Positions 1 to 9,269 of a stretch of 52,379 bases of DNA are shown here, one piece after another. Source of the DNA: an uncultured Gammaproteobacteria bacterium (GTDB taxonomy: Bacteria; Pseudomonadota; Gammaproteobacteria; JAADHQ01). Both the position numbers and the translations under genes were made by a program. The notes under the pieces were generated by a model. It was given only the letters and a program-made list of their open reading frames with translations, was not told where the DNA came from and searched no databases. The first letter of the stretch is position 1, and every line of letters begins with the position of its first letter. The stretch covers positions 1-52,379 of the forward strand of contig CAMYJD010000015.1 of the NCBI GenBank assembly GCA_947258655.1, written 5' to 3'.

Positions 1-1540
1 GGGCATTATTGGTCGACAGGCCGGAGTTGTTGACGCCATACAGGACATTGATGGCACCGGCATCGGCGATACCACCGACATTTTCATAGGGCGTGCCGAT
101 GACCAGGTCGGTCTTGTTGTCGCCATTGAAATCGCCGGCATTGAGGGTGTAGGCAAACCAGTCATTTTTTTCCGCATTATCCTGGATCGCGCTATCATTC
201 TGGCTGAACAGTTGATTGCCGGCACTCTTGATTCGGTTGGCGGTGCCATACAGAATGCTGACCGAGCCCGCGTTCGTGGCACCCGAGATATTATCCAGCG
301 GTCCACCGACGGCGATGTCATCAAAGCCGTCGTTGTCGAAATCGCCGGCCGCCAGTGACCAGCCCCAGCGCGCGCCGGTATTACCACTGCCGAGAATACC
401 GCTGCTGTCGCGGTGCCAGAGTTCGTTAAAATTTATATTACTCGCACTCAAGCCACCTGATGACTTGCCATAGAAAACGGCAACCGCGCCGGCGTCAGTG
501 CCACTGTTGATGTCCTGTTCTTCTCCGGGTACGCCAATGGCCAGATCGTCATTGCCGTCTTTGTTAAAATCGCCGACGGCAAGGGCATGACCGAAGGCAT
601 CATTGGCATGGGCAAAACCGACGACACCGGTGCCCCACTGACGAAGGTATTCGGCACCGGCGCCGGTCAGGCCGACACCGGCCTTGCCATAATAGACGCT
701 GACGGCCCCCTGATTGCGACCCGGTATGTCGCCACCGCCGGTATGTTCACAGGGTACGCCGACGGCCAGATCCGCGGCGCCGTTGCCGTCAAAATCACCC
801 GCGGCGAGGCTGGAACCAAAACAGTCATGTATTTCCACCCAGCCGTCATAACCGGTGCCGCGGTCCTGATGCCAGAGCTCGTTGCCGGCGCTCTTGAGTC
901 CGTTACTACCACCGAAGACCAGGTTGACGATGCCGGCATTGAGGCACACGCCGTTTTTACAGATCGAGCCATTGCCGTTGGGCGGACCGACGTCGGGGAA
1001 ATCCTCACCCGGGACGCCAATGGCCAGATCATCGAAGCCGTCCTTGTCGAAATCGCCGGCGGTCAGCGCCGCGCCGAAACGGTCATCGTTCTGGGGTGAA
1101 TCGGCCAGTACACCCTGGTCCCAGACCTGGTCATTATTGGCATTCAGGCCAGCATTACTGCCATACAGCACCAGCACCTGCCCCTTGCTATTGTTTTTAA
1201 ACGGGATGCCCACGGCGAGATCGGCAAAGCCGTCATTATTGAAGTCCCCGGCCGTGACGGCAGAGCCGAAGCCGTCACCACTGGCGGCATTGAGCTGTAC
1301 GCCCGTACTGTCGAGATGCCAGAATTGGTTGTTCGCGCTATTGATACCAGCGGCGCTGCCGTATAACACCTGCACTGCGCCGGCATTGGAAATACCGCCG
1401 ATGTTTTCATCGGGAATGCCGAGGGCAACATCGTCAAAGCCATCGCCATTGAAATCGGCGCGCACAGCGGGATTGGCAGAGGCAGTTTGAAACACCATGC
1501 CCAGAAAGCAAATAATTACAAAAAAGATGACTCGATGCAT
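1..1540 (-). CDS. Secreted FG-GAP repeat (integrin-like beta-propeller) protein, C-terminus cut by window edge
   Basis: The minus frame is open from an ATG at 1540 to base 1, about 513 codons without a stop. It begins with a signal peptide (MHRVIFF...TASA) and then repeats a module of roughly 60-75 residues built around calcium-loop motifs: DFNGDGFDD, DFNNDGFAD, DFDKDGFDD, DFDGNGAAD, DFNKDGNDD, DFDNDGFDD and DFNGDNKTD. Each is followed by a '(D)xAxGxP' strand and a 'VxVxYG' strand. This is the FG-GAP/integrin alpha-propeller pattern, so the mature protein should be an extracellular calcium-binding beta-propeller of at least seven blades. An in-frame ATG at 1552 is an alternative start; a purine-rich AGGGA lies just upstream. 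The long frames on the other strand here are shadows of the repeats. Ligand and function are unknown; a cell-surface or matrix role is inferred. Confidence 0.85.
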   Translation of the reverse strand, partial: MHRVIFFVIICFLGMVFQTASANPAVRADFNGDGFDDVALGIPDENIGGISNAGAVQVLYGSAAGINSANNQFWHLDSTGVQLNAASGDGFGSAVTAGDFNNDGFADLAVGIPFKNNSKGQVLVLYGSNAGLNANNDQVWDQGVLADSPQNDDRFGAALTAGDFDKDGFDDLAIGVPGEDFPDVGPPNGNGSICKNGVCLNAGIVNLVFGGSNGLKSAGNELWHQDRGTGYDGWVEIHDCFGSSLAAGDFDGNGAADLAVGVPCEHTGGGDIPGRNQGAVSVYYGKAGVGLTGAGAEYLRQWGTGVVGFAHANDAFGHALAVGDFNKDGNDDLAIGVPGEEQDINSGTDAGAVAVFYGKSSGGLSASNINFNELWHRDSSGILGSGNTGARWGWSLAAGDFDNDGFDDIAVGGPLDNISGATNAGSVSILYGTANRIKSAGNQLFSQNDSAIQDNAEKNDWFAYTLNAGDFNGDNKTDLVIGTPYENVGGIADAGAINVLYGVNNSGLSTNNA

Positions 1541-1652
1541 GACCACAGGCATTCCCTGGTATGAATAAATATCCGACATATCGCTTTCCCCATAATCACT
1601 ATAATAATTATATTCCCTATTTATATGTTTAACAGAATTAGAGCGATAATAG

Positions 1653-1666
1653 TTGATTTGGATCAA
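1653..1666. promoter_or_regulatory. FNR/Anr-type operator, perfect palindrome
   Basis: TTGATTTGGATCAA matches the FNR-family consensus TTGAT-N4-ATCAA exactly. It lies 113 bases upstream of the FG-GAP gene start on the minus strand, with TATA-rich sequence (1605-1635) placed where a -10 box could be. Oxygen-responsive activation of the FG-GAP gene is an inference. Confidence 0.5.
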
Positions 1667-1789
1667 TGTTTAGTATTATTTTACATAAATCCAATAAAGA
1701 ATTAATATCTAGATGTGTTTCATTAGTCGCTATCACTAATATTAATGCCTAATATTTATCTGTTATTCATATAGTTAGAGAGCTTGATA

Positions 1790-2085
1790 AAGGCGAAGCC
1801 CGATTGCTGTTGGACGAAGCAGGTCTATATTGATTTTGCGACACGAGAAGATGACATCGCACGGGTACGTAATGCGGGAGTTACCCCAGCCCGTGAAAAT
1901 CATACGGTTGCAGTTTGCACGTCAATGCCAGCAACAGCGTGCAGGTGTGGTTACCCAACAGGATTCAGCATTGACTGGCACGCACATGTGATTGTTTTGA
2001 CTGATCGATTAGTGAAATGATCCTGCATAATAGGAGGAGGTGTAGCATAGTCGGAATCGAGTCCATGGGACTGGTATTTACAGAA
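1790..2085 (+). mobile_element. Candidate decayed IS30-family 3' fragment
   Basis: Aligned by eye with the IS30 copies at 23021-24094 and 30961-31811, this stretch keeps the same order of short matches: GACATCGCA near 1852, GTGGTTACCC near 1949, and an ATCGAGTCCATG...GACTGGT block near 2057-2076 that parallels the transposase C-terminal coding end. No terminal inverted repeat is recognisable. A pairwise DNA alignment is needed to confirm it. Confidence 0.35.
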
Positions 2086-2551
2086 AGAATAGCGAATACA
2101 GGTATACAATAATATCGGAGTCTATCCCCAGGGTGACCCTATGTCATTCATCTATGGATCTTTTCGAATAGGAACAATACCCGGTGCGCAAATATATAAG
2201 CAATAACATGGATACGAAACCTGGGTTTATAGCCCCGATTTTTAGAAACGAGATTAAATTCCGTGGCCAGATAATAATCCCGTCATAAGCAGAGCCCATA
2301 ATTGGACAGTTTATATGTATTTTAATATAGATAAAACTATTGATTTTAATGAATTTTTATATAATAAACAGCTTGATGCTGTCGCTAGACTCGTAATTAA
2401 TGTAATGTATTCCTGTAAGTAGACGATATATGGACATTAGTTTATTAATCCGTCGGTGCGATTAATCAATATTTAAATTCATACTGTACGTGAAGTAGCC
2501 TGCCTTGCAGATTATTAACGCGCTTGTATTAATTTGTGAATCGAATAGGTC

Positions 2552-3529
2552 ATGAGTCAGTCACAGCCCCTCATCAGTGTCGTTACGCCAGTTTATAATG
2601 GAGAAGCCTATCTTGCAGAATGTATTGAGAGCGTACTGGCGCAAACGTATACCAATTTCGAGTATATAATCGTCAATAATTGCAGTACGGACCGAACCCT
2701 GGAGATAGCTGAGCAATATAGAGAAAAGGATTCGCGTATTGTTATCTATAATACCGAAGAGCTTATATCTGCACTGGAAAATCATAATATTATATTGAGT
2801 AAAATCAGCGCTGAAAGTCAATATTGCAAGATAGTACATGCAGATGACTGGTTATATCCTGAATGTATTCAAAGTATGCTGGAGTTGGCACTCGACCATC
2901 CAAATATAGGTATTATCGGGTCGTATAGTATATTTGGAAAAAAAATAAAGTGCGGTGGTTTGCCGTTTGAGGAAAATGTGTTTCCGGGGCGAGAAATTGG
3001 CCGGCTTTGTTTCCTAGGTACGATATATCCATTTATTTCTCCTACATCTACGATGATACGATCCGATCTGATTCGGAAGCGGGAAAAGTTTTACGGGGAG
3101 GATCATTTGCACGGTGACCTGGATGCGATGTACCAGATTCTCCAGGAAAGTGATTTTGGCTTTGTGCATCAGGTGCTTACATACATAAGGGTGCATGCTG
3201 GATCGGCAACAGCGACAAAGGCCAAACCCCTGAATACCATTATCTGGTCAAACCTGTGTTTGCTGGTTCAGTATGGGCACAATTTTCTTGACGAGCAGGA
3301 ATTCAATATCAGGCTTAATGCGCGTCTTCGAAAGTATTATAAGTTACTGGCTGAGTGTTTTTTTGAAGGTAGAAGTCAGGAGTTCTGGGATTTTCACAAG
3401 ACCGGCATGGCCCAGCTTGGCTATCCTTTTAGTTACCGCCTGTTGGCAGGTAGGATAGTAAAGATGCTTGCATGTAAACCAGCGCTGTCTCTGAAAAGGC
3501 TTATATCAAGGATATGGGCCAGGCGCTAA
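2552..3529 (+). CDS. Family 2 glycosyltransferase (GT-A fold)
   Basis: This 325-residue protein opens with the classic GT2 start ISVVTPVYNGEAYLAECIES (residues 8-27), followed by the nucleotide-binding region ending in IIVNNCSTDRT and an Asp-rich HADDW (residues 96-100), which corresponds to the DxD metal/nucleotide-sugar site. A later segment at about 200 (GDLDAMYQ) fits the catalytic half. Such enzymes add a sugar from a nucleotide donor at the cytoplasmic face of the inner membrane. It is 27 bases upstream of a second glycosyltransferase on the same strand, so the two are probably co-transcribed. Donor and acceptor cannot be read from sequence. Confidence 0.9.
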   Translation: MSQSQPLISVVTPVYNGEAYLAECIESVLAQTYTNFEYIIVNNCSTDRTLEIAEQYREKDSRIVIYNTEELISALENHNIILSKISAESQYCKIVHADDWLYPECIQSMLELALDHPNIGIIGSYSIFGKKIKCGGLPFEENVFPGREIGRLCFLGTIYPFISPTSTMIRSDLIRKREKFYGEDHLHGDLDAMYQILQESDFGFVHQVLTYIRVHAGSATATKAKPLNTIIWSNLCLLVQYGHNFLDEQEFNIRLNARLRKYYKLLAECFFEGRSQEFWDFHKTGMAQLGYPFSYRLLAGRIVKMLACKPALSLKRLISRIWARR

Positions 3530-3556
3530 GGATGATATGTCGAGCAGATTTTTATA

Positions 3557-4708
3557 ATGGATAAACGGATATTAATAATTTCTCCTGTGCCGACACATCC
3601 GCATACCGCCGGTAATCGTGCGCGCGTAAGCATGATGTTGTCCAGTTTGATGCAAATGGGCTATGACGTTCAGTTTATGCATGTTGAAATGGAGCATGGT
3701 GATGTTGCGGAAATGCAGCGGGAGTGGGGTGAAAGCTATCATGCTGCTGCATATCAGAAACCAGAAAAAAACCACATTCAGCGGCTGGTAAGAAAGCTTA
3801 GGATTTTAGTGAACAGTGAAAACCGTTATATTTATGCCGCAGATGAATGGTGGGATAAGTCAGTTGATCCTGTGATCCGGAAATTAAATGCAAAATTCAA
3901 ATTTAATGTTGTTATTGTTGAGTATATATTCTTTTCAAAGGCGCTGAATTTATTTGATTCGAGCGTCATAAAAATGATCGACACGCATGATATTTTCAGT
4001 AATCGCCATAAGTTATATTTGCAAAAAAATATGAAGCCAGAGTGGTATTCTACGAGTGAAAAACAAGAAGCAAAAGCGCTAAACCGTGCGGACATAGTAA
4101 TTGCCATTCAGAACAGGGAGGAGGAGTTTTTTAGAAAATTGACAACAAGCAAGGTAATAACTGTGGGGCATGGAGTGACGGTGATCCCCCCTGTGGCGAA
4201 AAATATCACGAACAAGATTCTATATGTCGCATCACAAAATCCGATGAATCTTGAATCGATTCGCTGGTTTATCGATAAGGTTTTAGTATTGATCAAGAAG
4301 AAAATACCCGATGCGGAGTTGCTTTTAGTAGGTAGAATATGTGAATGTGTGGAAGCATCGGAAGGTGTTGTCAAACTGGGAGTGCTGGATAAACTGGACA
4401 TGGCTTATGAGCAATCCGATGTGGTGATCAATCCTGTGCTGTGTGGCACGGGGCTGAAAATAAAAAATGTAGAAGCCATGGGTTACTCAAAAGCATTGGT
4501 AACGACTCCGCTTGGCGCAGAAGGTCTTGAAGATGTGGCCGGAGAGGTTTTTCTTGTCGGAGATGATGAAAACAGTTTTGCAGCTAACGTAATGAGGGTT
4601 TTACTGGATAGGCAATACAACGAGGAGCTGGCAAATCGTGCTTTCAATTTTACGACAGCATGGAATGCGGGAATTATGTCCGGTCTGAAAGAGGCGATTG
4701 AGTCCTGA
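3557..4708 (+). CDS. Glycosyltransferase, GT4-like (GT-B fold)
   Basis: The protein has 383 residues. The N-terminus ILIISPVPTHPHTAGNRARV is typical of the acceptor-side Rossmann domain of GT-B enzymes. The C-terminal half contains ILYVASQNPMNLESIRWF, LLLVGRI and NPVLCGTGLKIKNVEAMG, the donor-binding pattern in which the conserved acidic residue is the E of VEAMG. It follows the GT2 gene with a 27-base gap and precedes the CDP-sugar operon by about 200 bases. It probably adds one sugar of the repeat unit; the specificity is unknown. Confidence 0.85.
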   Translation: MDKRILIISPVPTHPHTAGNRARVSMMLSSLMQMGYDVQFMHVEMEHGDVAEMQREWGESYHAAAYQKPEKNHIQRLVRKLRILVNSENRYIYAADEWWDKSVDPVIRKLNAKFKFNVVIVEYIFFSKALNLFDSSVIKMIDTHDIFSNRHKLYLQKNMKPEWYSTSEKQEAKALNRADIVIAIQNREEEFFRKLTTSKVITVGHGVTVIPPVAKNITNKILYVASQNPMNLESIRWFIDKVLVLIKKKIPDAELLLVGRICECVEASEGVVKLGVLDKLDMAYEQSDVVINPVLCGTGLKIKNVEAMGYSKALVTTPLGAEGLEDVAGEVFLVGDDENSFAANVMRVLLDRQYNEELANRAFNFTTAWNAGIMSGLKEAIES

Positions 4709-4912
4709 TGAATATATAATTTCTGTTTGTCTGTGCCTCGTCCCGACAGGGTTATATGATATGCGTTTATCTGGCCTTATTTGGCTTCGTTCTGATAGAT
4801 GAGGATATTATACGACGCGAAAATGCGTGAAATAAATTTTTTATAAAAATCAACATATTTGACGACAAAGGTAGTGGAATTTATGGTGCATCTGAATTAC
4901 TATAGGGGGGTA

Positions 4913-5686
4913 ATGAAAGCCGTTATATTAGCAGGTGGTTACGGGACTCGCATAAGCGAGGAAAGTGGTGTGCGTCCAAAACCCATGGTCGAGATTGGAG
5001 AATTGCCAATTTTATGGCATATCATGAAAATATATTCTGCCCATGGGATTAACGACTTCATTATTTGCTGTGGATACAAGGGTTATGTAATTAAAGAATA
5101 TTTTGCAAATTATTATTTGCACAGGTCAGATGTCACATTCGACTTGCAAACTAATGGCATGGAAGTACATCGTAATTTCTCCGAGCCCTGGAAGTTGACC
5201 CTGATTGATACCGGTGAGGGTTCCATGACTGGCGGGCGACTGAAGAGGGTCAGGGAATACATCGGCGATGAAACATTTTGCCTGACATACGGTGACGGCC
5301 TCAGCGATGTCAATATCACCGATTTGATTGCCTTTCATAAACAACAGAATACGCTGGCCACGCTGACTGCCGCGCAACCTCCAGGACGGTTTGGCGCCTT
5401 TAATCTGCCGCATGAGGAAGCACACATTGCAACATTCAAGGAGAAGCCGGAAGGTGATGGTGCCTGGGTGAATAGTGGTTTCTTTGTGCTTGAGCCGGCT
5501 GTAATCGATTACATAGAGGGTGACAAAACGGTGTGGGAGAAGGAGCCCATGGAACGATTGGCGCAGGATGGTCAACTTTGTGCATATAAACATACCGGTT
5601 TCTGGCAGCCGATGGATACCTTGCGAGACAAGCAGGTGTTGGAAGCGCTCTGGAATGGTGAAAAGCCACCATGGAAGATTTGGTAA
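4913..5686 (+). CDS. rfbF: Glucose-1-phosphate cytidylyltransferase
   Basis: This enzyme makes CDP-glucose from CTP and glucose-1-phosphate, the entry step to CDP-linked deoxysugars. From the ATG at 4913 the product is 257 residues, the usual RfbF length, and starts directly with the nucleotidyltransferase motif [13 protein letters not shown]. It then shows RPKPMVEIG (uridylyl/cytidylyl-transferase signature), [10 protein letters not shown] (metal-binding Asp) and [12 protein letters not shown] near the C-terminus, typical of RfbF. A TTG at 4859 would add 18 unrelated residues; the A/G-rich AGGGGGG just before 4913 supports the later start. It is the first gene of a seven-gene operon and is followed after 7 bases by the FAD oxidoreductase. 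Confidence 0.92.
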   Translation: MKAVILAGGYGTRISEESGVRPKPMVEIGELPILWHIMKIYSAHGINDFIICCGYKGYVIKEYFANYYLHRSDVTFDLQTNGMEVHRNFSEPWKLTLIDTGEGSMTGGRLKRVREYIGDETFCLTYGDGLSDVNITDLIAFHKQQNTLATLTAAQPPGRFGAFNLPHEEAHIATFKEKPEGDGAWVNSGFFVLEPAVIDYIEGDKTVWEKEPMERLAQDGQLCAYKHTGFWQPMDTLRDKQVLEALWNGEKPPWKIW

Positions 5687-5693
5687 GTAAGTA

Positions 5694-6893
5694 ATGGCAT
5701 CGGATTTTGTCGTTATTGGCGGGGGGATAATCGGAATAAGTATCGCGAGGGAGCTTAAACGTAGATACAAAGACTGCAATGTCAATCTGATAGAAAAGGA
5801 AAAAGAATGTGCAATGCACGCCAGTGGTCGCAATAGCGGCGTATTGCACGCAGGTTTCTATTATACCGCGGATAGTCTTAAAGCACAGTTTACACGCGAC
5901 GGCTGTCGGGAGATGACGGAATATTGTGAATCACATAAAATTCCGATTAATAAATGCGGAAAGCTGGTGGTTGCCAAGAATGCCGCCGAGCTTGATTCAC
6001 TGGATGAATTGCTCACCAGGGCTGAACATAACGGCGTAAAACTGGAGTCAGTTTCGGCTGATGATGCTAAATCGATTGAGCCGCGCGCAATTACATATGA
6101 ACGCGCACTTTTTTCACCGACAACTGCCTCAGTCAATCCGGTGACTGTCGTCAGGAGTATGGAACAACAGGCACGCAATGAAGGGGTGATATTCAATTAT
6201 GGTGAATGTTACCGGATGCGGGGAAAAAATGATGACATTGTCACCAGCTCAGGTAAACATATTACTGGATATGTCGTTAATGCAGCGGGTTTGTACGCGG
6301 ATAAAATTGCCCGGGATTTTGGTTTTTCCAAGCGCTATAGCATTTTACCGTTCAAGGGGCTCTATTTGTATTCAAATGAACCCAAAGGTGCTATCAGGAC
6401 GAATATTTATCCAGTGCCTGACCTGCAGAATCCCTTTCTCGGCGTGCACTTTACCGTGACGGCGGATAACGATGTAAAAATTGGCCCGACTGCTATCCCG
6501 GCTTTCTGGCGTGAGCATTATAAAGGATTTCAAAATTTTAAATTAGCGGAGTTTGCAGAGATTATCGTCAGGGAATTGAATCTGTTTGCATTCTCAAATT
6601 TTGGCTTTACGAAATTGGCATATGAGGAAATGAAGAAACATTCCCGGAAATACATGGTTAGTTTGGCTGCGCAACTTGCGCAAGGTATGGAAGCTTCAAA
6701 CTTTACCCGTTGGGGTAAGCCGGGCATAAGGGCGCAATTGGTCGATCTTGAGCAACGCAAGCTGGAAATGGATTTTGTGCTTGAAGGCGATGACAGATCG
6801 ATGCATGTCCTGAATGCAGTGTCGCCCGCTTTTACTTGTAGTCTTCCATTTTCCCGTTATGTGTGCGATCTAATATCAAATGAAATTAAATAG
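5694..6893 (+). CDS. FAD-dependent oxidoreductase, LhgO-like (DAO superfamily)
   Basis: The 399-residue protein begins with the FAD-binding Rossmann motif VIGGGIIGISIARELKRRY and then HASGRNSGVLHAGFYY, a segment characteristic of the L-2-hydroxyglutarate dehydrogenase LhgO group. The length also fits that group. Here it sits between the cytidylyltransferase (7-base gap) and an extended SDR (11-base gap), so an oxidation within nucleotide-sugar biosynthesis is more likely than central metabolism. That could be oxidation of a sugar hydroxyl or of a small hydroxyacid used for decoration. This role is inferred from context; the family alone does not define the substrate. Confidence 0.8.
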   Translation: MASDFVVIGGGIIGISIARELKRRYKDCNVNLIEKEKECAMHASGRNSGVLHAGFYYTADSLKAQFTRDGCREMTEYCESHKIPINKCGKLVVAKNAAELDSLDELLTRAEHNGVKLESVSADDAKSIEPRAITYERALFSPTTASVNPVTVVRSMEQQARNEGVIFNYGECYRMRGKNDDIVTSSGKHITGYVVNAAGLYADKIARDFGFSKRYSILPFKGLYLYSNEPKGAIRTNIYPVPDLQNPFLGVHFTVTADNDVKIGPTAIPAFWREHYKGFQNFKLAEFAEIIVRELNLFAFSNFGFTKLAYEEMKKHSRKYMVSLAAQLAQGMEASNFTRWGKPGIRAQLVDLEQRKLEMDFVLEGDDRSMHVLNAVSPAFTCSLPFSRYVCDLISNEIK

Positions 6894-6904
6894 GTGAGGT
6901 CTCT

Positions 6905-7945
6905 GTGAAAATATTATTGACTGGAAATATGGGTTATATAGGCCCTTGTGTAATTGATCAATTGAAGTCTTCTTATCCCGATTCAAGCATTATAGGTTAC
7001 GATATGGGCTACTTCGCTCATTGTATTACCGGTGCGCCAGTTTTGCCTGAAACCCGGCTGGATGTGCAGTATTTTGCCGATATGCGGGACATTTCATCAG
7101 ATGTCCTGCAAGATGTTTATGCCGTGGTTCATCTCGCCGGCATCTCCAATGATCCTATGGGTAATGCATTCGAAGAAGTAACAACCGACATTAATCTGAA
7201 GTCCAGTGTCAGGCTGGCTGAGTTATCCAAGGAATGTGGAGTAAAAAAATTCATTTTCGCTTCCAGTTGTAGTGTCTACGGTTTTGCCGAAGGCGGCCCT
7301 CGCAAGGAAGAGGATGAGCTGAATCCATTAACAGCATACGCGCGCTCAAAAATAGGCACAGAGCAGGAAATTGAACATCTGGCAAGTGATGATTTTGTCA
7401 TTACTTCATTACGTTTTGCTACCGCCTGTGGCATGAGTGAGCGTCTAAGGCTGGATCTCGTGTTGAATGATTTTGTCGCGGGGGCGGTCACATCCAATCA
7501 GATAACAATTCTGAGCGATGGTACCCCATGGAGACCCTTGATTCATATCGAGGATATGGCGCGGGCAATCGACTGGGGTATTTCGCGCGCAGCGGATAGT
7601 GGCGGTGCTTTTCTCGCCGTAAATACGGGCAGCGATGAATGGAACTATCAGGTCAAGGATCTGGCCGAAGCGGTTGCGGAAGTCATGCCCGGTGTGGAAA
7701 TATCTATAAACAAGGACGCCATGCCTGACAAGCGATCCTACAAGGTTGATTTCACCAAATTCAGAACCCTGGCGCCTGATTACCAGCCTAAAGTTGATTT
7801 GATATCGGCAGTAAAAGGGCTGAAAGACGGACTGGAAAATATGAATTTCGATGTAAAGAATTTCCGCAATTCCCACTTCATGCGTCTGAAGGTACTCACG
7901 CATTTGCGTGAAATAAAAGTGCTCAATGATGAGCTCAAGTGGTAA
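6905..7945 (+). CDS. Extended SDR: NAD-dependent sugar epimerase/dehydratase family
   Basis: A GTG start at 6905 is supported by a GTGAGG Shine-Dalgarno (6894-6899) and by the frame opening directly with the NAD(P)-binding motif ILLTGNMGYIGP. The 346-residue product has VVHLAGISNDP, the SSCSVYG strand and the catalytic Tyr/Lys pair in YARSK. The active-site neighbourhood is the epimerase/reductase form (S-x-S-V-Y-G); the T-D-E triad of sugar 4,6-dehydratases is absent. It is therefore not an obvious CDP-glucose 4,6-dehydratase, although the operon would need one. It may be a 4-reductase or epimerase acting on the CDP-keto-sugar. Confidence 0.85.
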   Translation: MKILLTGNMGYIGPCVIDQLKSSYPDSSIIGYDMGYFAHCITGAPVLPETRLDVQYFADMRDISSDVLQDVYAVVHLAGISNDPMGNAFEEVTTDINLKSSVRLAELSKECGVKKFIFASSCSVYGFAEGGPRKEEDELNPLTAYARSKIGTEQEIEHLASDDFVITSLRFATACGMSERLRLDLVLNDFVAGAVTSNQITILSDGTPWRPLIHIEDMARAIDWGISRAADSGGAFLAVNTGSDEWNYQVKDLAEAVAEVMPGVEISINKDAMPDKRSYKVDFTKFRTLAPDYQPKVDLISAVKGLKDGLENMNFDVKNFRNSHFMRLKVLTHLREIKVLNDELKW

Positions 7946-8027
7946 CTGCTTCGTTTTATATAGATGTTCTAGATCAGCTGTGGATGGGATATCAATAATT
8001 GCATAATCAGCTTTGTGGAGTAATGTA

Positions 8028-9269
8028 ATGTCAGAAAATAACAATCAATGCCGTTTTTGTAATGCGCCACTAAACAGGTCGGTTGCAGATTTGGGTATGT
8101 CGCCTTTGGCCAATTCCTATGTTAAACATGATCAATTGCACGCAATGGAGCCGTTTTTTCCGTTGCATGCTTATGTTTGTGAGTCATGTCTGCTGGTGCA
8201 GCTTGAGGAGTTTGAGAGTGCCGAGAATATTTTCAGTGATTACAGTTATTTCTCGTCATACTCCGAAAGCTGGCTGAAGCACGCGAAAAATTATACCCAG
8301 ATGATGACGGAAAGATTCGGTATTGATAAATCATGGCAGGTCATGGAGATTGCCAGTAATGATGGCTACCTGTTGCAATATTTCAAGGAACAGGATGTTC
8401 CGGTATTGGGTGTCGAGCCGGCCGAAAACGTGGCCAAGGTTGCGCAAGATGCGGGAATAGAGTCGATTGTCAAATTCTTCGGTGTCAAAACAGCAACAGA
8501 ACTGGTTGCGGAGGGCAGAAAGGCCGACCTGTTGTTGGGTAACAATGTATTGGCACATGTGCCTGATTTAAACGATTTTGTTGCAGGTGAGAAGATTGTT
8601 CTGAACGAGGGCGGGATCATCACAATGGAGTTTCCGCATTTATTACGTCTGATTGAAGAGAATCAGTTCGATACCATATATCACGAACACTTTTCCTATT
8701 TTTCATTCTTGACGGTAGAGAAGGTGTTTGCGGCACATGGCCTGGTATTATTTGATGTTGAAGAAATACCAACACATGGCGGATCACTGCGAATTTTTGG
8801 CAGGCATGCTGACGATGACAGTAAGCCTGTAGAGGCGCGTGTCGAAGCGCTAAAAGAGAAGGAAAGAAAGGCGGGTCTGGCCGAAATGGATGTTTATGAT
8901 AATTACGCTGAAAAAGTAAAAGAAACCAAACGTAAATTGCTTGAATTCCTGATCAATGCAAGGCGTGAAGGGAAAAGTGTCGTTGGCTATGGTGCCGCAG
9001 CCAAAGGAAATACGCTGTTGAATTATTGCGGCGTGCGTAATGATTTCCTGGATTATGTTGTTGATTTAAGCCCGCATAAGCAGGATCATTATCTTCCCGG
9101 TACGCGTGTGCCTATTTTTGCACCAGACAAGATCAAGGAAACAAAGCCGGATTATGTGCTGATTCTGCCCTGGAATCTCAGGAATGAAATAATGAGTCAG
9201 ATGTCATATATACGCGAATGGGGCGGAAAATTCGTTGTCCCGATACCGGAAGCGCAAGTGTACGAATGA
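8028..9269 (+). CDS. SAM-dependent sugar C-methyltransferase (Methyltransf_13/14 type)
   Basis: From the ATG at 8028 (Shine-Dalgarno TGGAG, 7-base spacing) the protein has 413 residues, the standard length of NovU/TylC3-like C-methyltransferases. It carries the N-terminal zinc-binding pairs CRFCNAPL and CESC, then SAM motif I in VMEIASNDGYLLQYF, YHEHFSYFS in the catalytic middle, and the C-terminal domain VVGYGAAAKGNTLLNYCG. These enzymes add a methyl to a carbon next to a keto group of an NDP-4-keto-6-deoxysugar, giving a branched sugar. Its stop overlaps the next start by four bases (ATGA), indicating translational coupling. A TTG at 8013 is a poorer start. Confidence 0.9.
   Translation: MSENNNQCRFCNAPLNRSVADLGMSPLANSYVKHDQLHAMEPFFPLHAYVCESCLLVQLEEFESAENIFSDYSYFSSYSESWLKHAKNYTQMMTERFGIDKSWQVMEIASNDGYLLQYFKEQDVPVLGVEPAENVAKVAQDAGIESIVKFFGVKTATELVAEGRKADLLLGNNVLAHVPDLNDFVAGEKIVLNEGGIITMEFPHLLRLIEENQFDTIYHEHFSYFSFLTVEKVFAAHGLVLFDVEEIPTHGGSLRIFGRHADDDSKPVEARVEALKEKERKAGLAEMDVYDNYAEKVKETKRKLLEFLINARREGKSVVGYGAAAKGNTLLNYCGVRNDFLDYVVDLSPHKQDHYLPGTRVPIFAPDKIKETKPDYVLILPWNLRNEIMSQMSYIREWGGKFVVPIPEAQVYE

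Larger units (their letters stand above)
1541..2551. other. AT-rich spacer between divergent genes, no supported gene
   Basis: The first 240 bases hold the likely promoter region of the FG-GAP gene, including the FNR-type box. About 1790-2085 resembles a badly decayed IS30 3' end and is listed separately. A 78-codon open frame at 1784-2020 has no recognisable domain and lies inside that relic. From 2090 to 2551 I see only AT-rich sequence leading to the glycosyltransferase at 2552. Confidence 0.5.

Noticed and set aside
667-1099. Long open frames on both strands overlapping the FG-GAP region (e.g. 587-1099 plus, 667-1032 minus)
   Set aside because: The minus frame continuous with the signal peptide at 1540 carries clear FG-GAP repeats; the others follow the repeat periodicity and have no domain or start signals.
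4859-4912. Upstream TTG start for the cytidylyltransferase
   Set aside because: It adds 18 residues before the family's normal first residue; the ATG at 4913 gives the standard 257-residue length.
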